From Pyrocephalus nanus (lineage: Eukaryota > Chordata > Aves > Passeriformes > Tyrannidae), in NCBI GenBank assembly GCA_038380795.1, contig CM076261.1, positions 96,928,418-96,992,417 of the forward strand: DNA of 64,000 bases, in the 5' to 3' direction. The first letter of the stretch is position 1; every line of letters begins with the position of its first letter. The notes under the pieces are model-generated. The model searched no databases. It saw only the letters and a program-made list of their open reading frames with translations, and was not told where the DNA came from. Shown one piece after another: positions 55,301 through 64,000 of this stretch. Both the position numbers and the translations under genes were made by a program.

Positions 55301-58300
55301 CCATCCTCGCATCTTCATCCTCATCCTCACCCCTGCACACCTTCATCCTCATCCCTCACCTGGGCACCCCCTCACACCTTCATCTTCATCCTCACCGTCA
55401 CACCTCACACTCACACCCACCCTCACACCTTCAGCCTCATCCTCATCCTCACCCCTGCACTCACACCCACCCTCACACCTTCAGCCTCATCCTCATCCTC
55501 ATCCATCAAACCCACCCTCACACCTTCAGCCTCATCTTCAGCCTCATCCTCACCCCCCTGCACTCACACCCACCCTCACACCTTCAGCCTCATCCTCACC
55601 CATCACACCCACCCTCACACCTTCAGCCTCATCCTCATCCTCACCCATCACACCCACCCTCACACCTTCATCCTCATCCTCATCCTCACCCATCACACCC
55701 ACCCTCACACCTTCAGCCTCATCCTCATCCTCATCCTCATCCTCACCCATCAAACCCACCCTCACACCTTCATCCTCATCCTCATCCTCACCCATCACAC
55801 CCACCCTCACACCTTCATCCTCATCCTCATCCTCACCCATCACACCCACCCTCACACCTTCATCCTCATCCTCATCCTCACCCATCACACCCACCCTCAC
55901 ACCTTCATCCTCATCCTCATCCTCACCCATCACACCCACCCTCACACCTTCATCCTCATCCTCATCCTCACCCATCACACCCACCCTCACACCTTCATCC
56001 TCATCCTCATCCTCACCCATCACACCCACCCTCACACCTTCAGCCTCATCCTCATCCTCACCCATCACACCCACCCTCACACCTTCAGCCTCATCCTCAC
56101 CCATCACACCCACCCTCACACCTTCAGCCTCATCCTCATCCTCACCCATCACACCCACCCTCACACCTTCATCCTCATCCTCACCCATCAAACCCACCCT
56201 CACACCTTCAGCCTCATCCTCACCCTCACCCATCACACCCTTCAGCCTCATCCTCACCCATCACACCCACCCTCACACCTTCAGCCTCATCCTCACCCTC
56301 ACCCATCACACCCTTCAGCCTCATCCTCATCCTCACTCCCCTGCACTCACACCCACCCTCACACCTTCAGCCTCATCCTCATCCTCACCCATCAAACCCA
56401 CCCTCACACCTTCAGCCTCATCCTCACCCATCACACCCACCCTCACACCTTCAGCCTCATCCTCATCCTCACCCATCAAACCCACCCTCACACCTTCATC
56501 CTCATCCTCATCCTCACCCATCACACCCACCCTCACACCTTCATCCTCATCCTCATCCTCACCCATCACACCCACCCTCACACCTTCATCCTCATCCTCA
56601 CCCATCACACCCACCCTCACACCTTCATCCTCATCCTCATCCTCACCCATCAAACCCACCCTCACACCTTCAGCCTCATCCTCACCCATCACACCCACCC
56701 TCACACCTTCAGCCTCATCCTCATCCTCACCCATCACACCCACCCTCACACCTTCAGCCTCATCCTCATCCTCACCCATCACACCCACCCTCACACCTTC
56801 ATCCTCACCCTCACCCATCACACCCACCCTCACACCTTCATCCTCATCCTCATCCTCACCCATCACACCCACCCTCACACCTTCATCCTCATCCTCACCC
56901 ATCACACCCACCCTCACACCTTCATCCTCATCCTCATCCTCACCCATCACACCCACCCTCACACCTTCAGCCTCATCCTCATCCTCAGCCTCATCCTCAC
57001 CCCTGCACTCACATCCATCCTCGCATCTTCATCCTCATCCTCACCCCTGCACACCTTCATCCTCATCCCTCACCTGGGCACCCCCTCACACCTTCATCTT
57101 CATCCTCACCGTCACACCTCACACTCACACCCACCCTCACACCTTCAGCCTCATCCTCATCCTCACCCCTGCACTCACACCCACCCTCACACCTTCAGCC
57201 TCATCCTCATCCTCATCCTCACCCCCCTGCATTCACACCCACCCTCACACCTTCAGCCTCATCCTCATCCTCATCCATCAAACCCACCCTCACACCTTCA
57301 GCCTCATCTTCAGCCTCATCCTCACCCCCCTGCACTCACACCCACCCTCACACCTTCAGCCTCATCCTCACCCATCACACCCACCCTCACACCTTCAGCC
57401 TCATCCTCATCCTCACCCATCACACCCACCCTCACACCTTCATCCTCATCCTCATCCTCACCCATCACACCCACCCTCACACCTTCAGCCTCATCCTCAT
57501 CCTCATCCTCATCCTCACCCATCAAACCCACCCTCACACCTTCATCCTCATCCTCATCCTCACCCATCACACCCACCCTCACACCTTCATCCTCATCCTC
57601 ATCCTCACCCATCACACCCACCCTCACACCTTCATCCTCATCCTCATCCTCACCCATCACACCCACCCTCACACCTTCATCCTCATCCTCATCCTCACCC
57701 ATCACACCCACCCTCACACCTTCATCCTCATCCTCATCCTCACCCATCACACCCACCCTCACACCTTCATCCTCATCCTCATCCTCACCCATCACACCCA
57801 CCCTCACACCTTCAGCCTCATCCTCACCCATCACACCCACCCTCACACCTTCAGCCTCATCCTCATCCTCACCCATCACACCCACCCTCACACCTTCATC
57901 CTCATCCTCACCCATCAAACCCACCCTCACACCTTCAGCCTCATCCTCACCCATCACACCCACCCTCACACCTTCAGCCTCATCCTCACCCTCACCCATC
58001 ACACCCACCCTCACACCTTCAGCCTCATCCTCATCCTCATCCTCATCCTCACCCATCAAACCCACCCTCACACCTTCATCCTCATCCTCATCCTCACCCA
58101 TCACACCCACCCTCACACCTTCATCCTCATCCTCATCCTCACCCATCACACCCACCCTCACACCTTCATCCTCATCCTCATCCTCACCCATCACACCCAC
58201 CCTCACACCTTCATCCTCATCCTCATCCTCACCCATCACACCCACCCTCACACCTTCAGCCTCATCCTCATCCTCACCCATCACACCCACCCTCACACCT

Positions 58301-58500
58301 TCATCCTCATCCTCACCCATCAAACCCACCCTCACACCTTCAGCCTCATCCTCACCCTCACCCATCACACCCTTCAGCCTCATCCTCACCCATCACACCC
58401 ACCCTCACACCTTCAGCCTCATCCTCACCCTCACCCATCACACCCTTCAGCCTCATCCTCATCCTCACTCCCCTGCACTCACACCCACCCTCACACCTTC
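52330..58500. repeat. 6-kb array of 45-bp units, leader intron
   Basis: Units of 39 or 45 bp (rarely more): CACACCCACCCTCACACC, TTCATCCTCATCC, TCATCCTCACCCAT; alternate units have TTCAGCC. The register keeps open reading frames on both strands (Pro/Ser-rich plus, MGEDEDE-type minus). A large block recurs at 1714 bp, for example the phrase TGCACTCACATCCATCC at about 55290 and 57004. Confidence 0.94.
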
Positions 58501-58805
58501 AGCTTCATCCTCACCCCTGCACATCTTCATCCTCATCCCTCACCAGGGCACCCCCTCACCCCTTCATCCTCATCCTCACCCTCTCCCACCTTCATCCTCA
58601 CCCCTCACACACCTTCACCTGCACACCCCTCCCCTGGGCAACCCCCTCACCCCTTCATCTTCATCCTCACCCGTCACACCTCACACTCATGCCCACCTTC
58701 ACCCCTTCATCCTCACCCCTGCACACCTTCATCTTCATCCCTCACCTGGGCACTCCCCTCACCCCTTCAGCCTCACCTTCACCCCTCCCACCCCCTCACC
58801 TGCAC
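58500..58805. repeat. Degenerate boundary between two arrays
   Basis: Decayed TTCATCCTCACC units mixed with CACCTGGGCAC and CACCTGCACACC. It looks like the transition from the 45-bp to the 25-bp array. Confidence 0.7.
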
Positions 58806-60995
58806 ACCCCTCACCTGTGCACACCCCCCCACACACACCCCTCACCTGTGCACACCCCCAAACCCCTCACCTGTGCACACCCTCACACACACCCCTCACC
58901 TGTGCACACCCCCAAACCCCTCACCTGTGCACACCCCCAAACCCCTCACCTGTGCACACCCCCAAACCCCTCACCTGTGCACACCCCCAAACCCCTCACC
59001 TGTGCACACCCTCACACACACCCCTCACCTGTGCACACCCCCAAACCCCTCACCTGTGCACACCCAAACCCCTCACCTGTGCACACCCCCCAAACCCCTC
59101 ACCTGTGCACACCCTCACACCCCTCACCTGTGCACACCCCCAAACCCCTCACCTGTGCACACCCCCAAACCCCTCACCTGTGCACACCCCCAAACCCCTC
59201 ACCTGTGCACACCCCCAAACCCCTCACCTGTGCACACCCTCACACCCCTCACCTGTGCACACCCCCAAACCCCTCACCTGTGCACACCCCCACCCCTCAC
59301 CTGTGCACACCCCCAAACCCCTCACCTGTGCACACCCCCAAACCCCTCACCTGTGCACACCCAAACCCCTCACCTGTGCACACCCTCACACCCCTCACCT
59401 GTGCACACCCCCCACACCCCTCACCTGTGCACACCCCCCAAAACCCTCACCTGTGCACACCCCCACCCCTCACCTTTCCACACCCCCACCCCTCACCTTT
59501 CCACACCCCCACCCCTCACCTGTGCACACCCCCAAACCCCTCACCTTTCCACATCCCCCACACCACTCACCTTTCCACACCCTCACACCCCTCACCTGTC
59601 AACACACTCACCCCTCACCTGTCCATACCCCCAAACCCCTCACCTGTGCACAACCCCAAACCCCTCACCTGTGCACACCCTCACACACACCCTCACCTGT
59701 GCACAGCCTCACACACAGCCTCACCTTTCCACACCCCCCAAACCCCTCACCTGTGCACACCCTCACACACACGCTCACCTGTGCACACCCCCCAAACCAC
59801 TCACCTTTCCACACTCCCAAACCCCTCACCTGTCCACAACCCCCACCCACAGCCTCACCTGTGCACACCCTCACACACACACCCCTCACCTTTCCACACA
59901 CCCAAACCCCTCACCTGTGCACACCCCCCACCCCTCACCTGTGCACACCCTCACACATCCCCCTCACCTTTCCATATCCCCACACCCCTCACCTGTGCAC
60001 ACCCCCCCTCACACCCCTCACCTGTGCACACCCAAACCCCTCACCTGTGCACACCCCCAAACCCCTCACCTGTGCACACCCCCCCTCAGACCCCTCACCT
60101 GTGCACACCCTCACACCCCTCACCTGTGCACACCCCCAAACCCCTCACCTGTGCACACCCCCCCTCAGACCCCTCACCTGTGCACACCCCCAAACCCCTC
60201 ACCTGTGCACACCCCCCCTCACACCCCTCACCTGTGCACACCCCCCCTCACACCCCTCACCTGTGCACACCCAAACCCCTCACCTGTGCACACCCTCACA
60301 CACACCCCTCACCTGTGCACACCCAAACCCCTCACCTGTGCACACCCCCCCTCACACCCCTCACCTGTGCACACCCTCACACACACCCCTCACCTGTGCA
60401 CACCCAAACCCCTCACCTGTGCACACCCTCACACACACCCCTCACCTGTGCACACCCTCACACACACCCCTCACCTGTGCACACCCAAACCCCTCACCTG
60501 TGCACACCCCCCAAACCCCTCACCTGTGCACACCCAAACCCCTCACCTGTGCACACCCCCCCTCACACCCCTCACCTGTGCACACCCCCCACCCACAGCC
60601 TCACCTGTGCACACCCCCCACCCACACCCCTCACCTGTGCACACCCAAACCCCTCACCTGTGCACACCCTCACACACCCCTCACCTGTGCACACCCCCCA
60701 AAACCCTCACCTGTGCACACCCCCCCTCACACCCCTCACCTGTGCACACCCCCCTCACACCCCTCACCTGTGCACACCCCCCAAAACCCTCACCTGTGCA
60801 CACCCCCACCCCTCACCTGTGCACACCCAAACCCCTCACCTGTGCACACACACACACCCCTCACCTGTGCACACCCCCAAACCCCTCACCTGTACACCCA
60901 AACCCCTCACCTGTGCACATCCCCAAACCCCTCACCTGTGCACACCCCCCCTCAGACCCCTCACCTGTGCACATCCCCAACACCCCTCACCTGTC
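58805..60995. repeat. 25-bp array CACCTGTGCACACCCCCAAA, leader intron
   Basis: Some 80 or more units of CCCCTCACCTGTGCACACCC plus CCAAA or CTCACAC, with TTTCCACAC and TGTCCACAC variants. On the CSNK2A1 sense strand each unit contains GCACAG|GTGAGGGG, eight of nine bases of the 5' splice-site consensus. Each also carries an E-box CACCTG. Confidence 0.93.
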
Positions 60996-61354
60996 CACAC
61001 CCCTCCACCCTCACCCCCCCTCACTCCCACCCCATATTCCCACCCCCCATATCCCACCCCCCCCAAATTCCCCCCCCCTCATTCACTCCCCCCGCCCCCC
61101 CTCCCCCCGCGCTCCCGCTGTCCCGGCGCTCCCCCCCCCTCCTCTGTTCCCCCCTCCCCCTTCCCCCCCGTGTCCCCCCCGTCCCGCGGTGTCCCCCCCG
61201 TGTCCCCCCGTCCCGCGGGGTCCCCCCGTGTCCCCCCGTGTCCCCCCGTGTCCCCCCCGGTCGGTACCGGCCGGGCCGGGCTCGGGCGGGGCGCGGCCTC
61301 CCCTCGGCTGGGGGCGACAAGATGGCGGCGGCGCCTGAGCCGCGGGGCCGCCGG

Positions 61355-61374
61355 GCCGCCAGGGGGCGCTGTGG
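61355..61374 (+). promoter_or_regulatory. CTCF-like site, plus orientation
   Basis: GCCGCCAGGGGGCGCTGTGG contains the CTCF core CCAGGGGGCGCT with flanks that fit the consensus. It sits just upstream of the inferred start site, within the CpG island. Confidence 0.55.
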
Positions 61375-61396
61375 GCACGGCCGGGGAGGGGAACGG

Positions 61397-61411
61397 AGCG
61401 CCCCCTGCCGG
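61397..61411 (-). promoter_or_regulatory. CTCF-like site, minus orientation
   Basis: On the minus strand this reads CCGGCAGGGGGCGCT, a second good CTCF core 24 bases from the first and facing the other way. Paired opposed cores in a promoter are compatible with a loop anchor or boundary. Confidence 0.5.
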
Positions 61412-61418
61412 ACACACC

Positions 61419-61428
61419 GCGCATGCGC
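61419..61428. promoter_or_regulatory. NRF1 palindrome GCGCATGCGC
   Basis: A perfect NRF1 core in the CpG island, typical of housekeeping promoters such as that of a CK2 subunit. Confidence 0.55.
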
Positions 61429-61469
61429 GGGGGATGGACACGAGTGGGGTCATAAAGAGGGGGGGGGAG

Positions 61470-62460
61470 TGGGGACACCCGTGGGGACAGCGGGGACACC
61501 CGTGGGGACACCCCTGGGGACACCCTTGGGGACACCCGTGGGGACACCCCTGGGGACAGCGGGGACACCCGTGGGGACACCCCTGGGGACACCCTTGGGG
61601 ACACCCGTGGGGACACCCCTGGGGACAGCGGGGACACCCGTGGGGACACCCGTGGGGACAGCGGGGACACCCGTGGGGACAGAGGGGACACCCGTGGGGA
61701 CAACGGGGACACCCGTGGGGACACCCCTGGGGACACCCGTGGGGACACCCCTGGGGACAATGGGGACACCCGTGGGGACACCCCTGGGGACACCCGTGGG
61801 GACAACGGGAACACCCGTGGGGACACTCGTGGGGACAGTGGGGACACCCGTGGGGACAACGGGGACACCCGTGGGGACACCCCTGGGGACACCCTTGGGG
61901 ACACCCGTGGGGACACCCCTGGGGACAGCGGGGACACCCGTGGGGACACCCGTGGGGACAGCGGGGACACCCGTGGGGACAGAGGGGACACCCGTGGGGA
62001 CAACGGGGACACCCGTGGGGACACCCCTGGGGACACCCGTGGGGACACCCCTGGGGACAATGGGGACACCCGTGGGGACACCCCTGGGGACACCCGTGGG
62101 GACAACGGGAACACCCGTGGGGACACTCGTGGGGACAGTGGGGACACCCGTGGGGACAACGGGGACACCCGTGGGGACACCCCTGGGGACACCCGTGGGG
62201 ACAACGGGGACACCCGTGGGGACACCCGTGGGGACAGTGAGAGACCGGGGATACCCGTGGGGACAGCTGGGACATCCCTGGGGACAGCGGGGACACCCGT
62301 GGGGACAGTGAGAGACCGGGGGCACCCGTGGGGACAGCGGGAACACCCGTGGGGACAGTGAGAGACCGGGGACACCCCTGGGGACAGTGGGGACACCCGT
62401 GGGGACAGTGAGAGACCGGGGACACCCCTGGGGACAGTGGGGACAGTGGGGACAGCGAGA
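61470..62460. repeat. GGGGACACCCGT array upstream of the promoter, with a perfect 300-bp duplication
   Basis: Units of 12 and 18 bp, GGGGACACCCGT, GGGGACACCCCT and GGGGACAGCG. Bases 61561-61860 and 61861-62160 are identical. No gene. Confidence 0.93.
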
Positions 62461-64000
62461 ACAGTGAGGGACCAGTGACAGTGATCAGTGACACCAGTGG
62501 GACCTGTGGGAGCGGGGACACCCGTGGGGACAGTGAGAGCTCGGGGACACCCGTGGGGACAGCGGGGACACCCCTGGGGACAGTGGGGACACCCGTGGGG
62601 ACAGTGAGAGACTGGGGACACCCGTGGGGACAGTGGGGACACCCGTGGGGACAGCAGGGACACCCCTGGGGACAGAGAGGACACTGAGGGACCAGTGACA
62701 CCCGTGGGGACAGAGGGGACAGTGAGGGACCAGTGACACCCGTGGGGACAGAGGGGACAGTGAGAGCAGGGACACCAATGGGAGACCAGTGACACCAGTG
62801 GGACCTGTGGGGCCAGTGGAACAGTGACACCAGTGACACCAGTGGGACCAGTGACACCAGTGACAGACCAGTGACACCAGTGGGACCAGTGACACCAGTC
62901 ATACCAGTGAGGGACCAGTGACACCAGTGGGACCTGTGGGGCCAGTGGAACAGTGACACCAGTGACACCAGTGGGACCAGTGACACCAGTGACAGACCAG
63001 TGACACTAGTGGGACCAGTGACACCAGTGATACCAGTGACACCAGTGACAGCAGTGGGACCAGTGGGATCAGGGACAGACCAGTGACATCACTGGGAGCG
63101 GGGACACCAGTGACACCAGTGGGACCAGTGAGGGACCAGTGGGACCAGTGGCACCAGAGGGACCAGTGGGACCAGTGAGGGACCAGTGACAGCAGTGGGA
63201 CCAGTGGGATCAGGGACAGACCAGTAACACCAGTGACACCAGTGACACCAGTGACAGACCAATGAGAGACCAATGAGAGACCAATGGGACCAGTGAAAGA
63301 CCAGTGACACCAGTAACACCAGTGACACCAGTGACACCAGTGACACCAGTGACACCAGTGACAGCAGAGCTGACCCAGGGCACTGGTGGGACCAGTGAGA
63401 GACCAGTGACCCCAGTACTGGGAAAATGCTCCCAGTGCCACCCTGGGGCTCCAGTGCCACCAGTGACAGACCAGTGCCACCAGTGCCACCAGTGCCAGCA
63501 ATGAGGGACCAGTGCGAGACCAGTGCCACCAGTGACAGACCAGTGACACCAGTGCCACCGGTGCCAGCAATGAGGGACCAGTGAGAGACCAGTGCCACCA
63601 GTGACAGACCAGTGACACCAGTGCCACCGGTGCCAGCAATGAGGGACCAGTGAGAGACCAGTGCCACCAGTGCCACCAGTGCCACCAGTGACAGCAATGA
63701 GGGACCAGTGAGAGACCAGTGCCACCAGTGCCACCAGTGACAGACCAGTGACAGCAATGAGGGACCAGTGAGAGACCAGTGCCACCAGTGCCACCAGTGC
63801 CCCTTGCTGGCTCTCCCAGTGCCCCCAGTGCCCACTGCTGATTCTCCCAGTGCCCCCAGTGCCCACTGCTGGCTCTCCCAGTGCCCCCAGTGCCCACTGC
63901 TGATTCTCCCAGTGCTCCCAGTGCCCACTGCTGGCTCTCCCAGTGCCCCCAGTGCCCACTGCTGATTCTCCCAGTGCCCCCAGTGCCCACTGCTGGCTCT
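62460..64000. repeat. ACCAGTGACACCAGTGGG array to the window end
   Basis: Irregular units of 9-12 bp with CCAGTG cores (GACACCAGTG, GGACCAGTG, GAGACCAGTG), ending in a GCCCCCAGTGCCCACTGCTG array of about 35 bp units after 63800. No exon or promoter is seen. Confidence 0.88.

Larger units (their letters stand above)
61120..61440 (-). promoter_or_regulatory. CSNK2A1: CpG-island promoter, probable CSNK2A1 first exon
   Basis: The only dense CpG cluster in the window, with SP1-type GGGCGGGGC (61284-61292), a YY1-type CAAGATGGCGGC (61318-61329; on the minus strand GCCGCCATCTTG), and an NRF1 palindrome GCGCATGCGC (61419-61428). YY1 motifs typically sit just after the start site, which suggests minus-strand transcription from about 61330-61350 and a noncoding first exon ending at a GTACCG donor (GT at 61267-61266). 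No other minus-strand promoter candidate is seen. Whether a gene also leaves to the right is unknown. Confidence 0.7.

Noticed and set aside
52244..58389. Minus-strand acidic frames rich in MGEDEDE
   Set aside because: Array translation of the 45-bp unit, restarting at each unit. No conserved protein is expected.
58805..60995. CRISPR-like array of regular direct repeats
   Set aside because: The spacing elements are decayed versions of the same unit and not unique spacers. There are no cas genes, and the context is eukaryotic.
49860..62240. A 4126-codon open frame on the plus strand
   Set aside because: It runs through at least five unrelated tandem arrays and across the antisense of the CpG promoter. 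The units simply lack stops in that frame, and other frames are open too. No domain is seen.
62460..64000. A further gene right of the promoter
   Set aside because: Only CCAGTG-based repeats are seen. No splice-bounded conserved exon could be recognised on either strand.

Overview
The window is vertebrate nuclear DNA and almost certainly avian. It is very GC-rich, its introns are built almost wholly from tandem arrays, it holds two decayed copies of what looks like a CR1-type LINE 3' end, and its exons are GC-rich at third positions. This fits a gene-dense microchromosome or dot chromosome. Two real protein-coding genes can be read, arranged tail to tail. Nearly all long open frames are by-products of stop-free tandem repeats.

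Left part (1 to about 10.4 kb, + strand): the central and 3' part of DGAT1, the endoplasmic-reticulum acyltransferase that makes triacylglycerol. Ten coding exon pieces are visible between 2031 and 9010, including the FYRDWWN signature, the SAFFHE active-site histidine and a C-terminus with stop. The N-terminal exons lie left of the window. A 100-N assembly gap (2226-2325) replaces the exons for about 145 residues. Candidate poly(A) signals lie at 10365 (ATTAAA) and 10558 (AATAAA).

Middle and right part (about 10.56 to 61.3 kb, - strand): a complete CSNK2A1-type gene, the protein kinase CK2 catalytic subunit. Twelve coding exons from 46792 down to 13202 join in frame to 391 codons, the length of human CSNK2A1, with all kinase motifs intact. 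The 3'UTR runs through minisatellites to an AATAAA near 10570. The likely promoter is a CpG island at about 61.1-61.44 kb with YY1, GC-box, NRF1 and two opposed CTCF-like motifs, giving a leader intron of about 14.5 kb. The core protein carries about a dozen substitutions relative to the nearly invariant vertebrate CK2alpha, and the C-terminal tail differs much more. A CSNK2A1 paralogue is therefore possible.

Repeats: 1-2.0 kb, 2.3-2.9 kb, 3.1-5.5 kb, 6.15-7.7 kb and 7.96-8.7 kb fill DGAT1 introns; 9.1-10.1 kb lies in its 3' flank; 10.6-13.2 kb lies in the kinase 3'UTR; 13.7-60.99 kb fills the kinase introns; 61.47-64 kb lies upstream of the promoter. Several arrays begin within a few bases of a splice site and some are built from splice-site or exon sequence: exon 9 of the kinase has about eight donor-side and four acceptor-side copies, and an array at 58.8-61.0 kb repeats a near-consensus 5' splice site dozens of times. 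This splice-junction-linked amplification is the most unusual feature of the window.

The two enzymes have no known joint pathway. Their adjacency is positional only.
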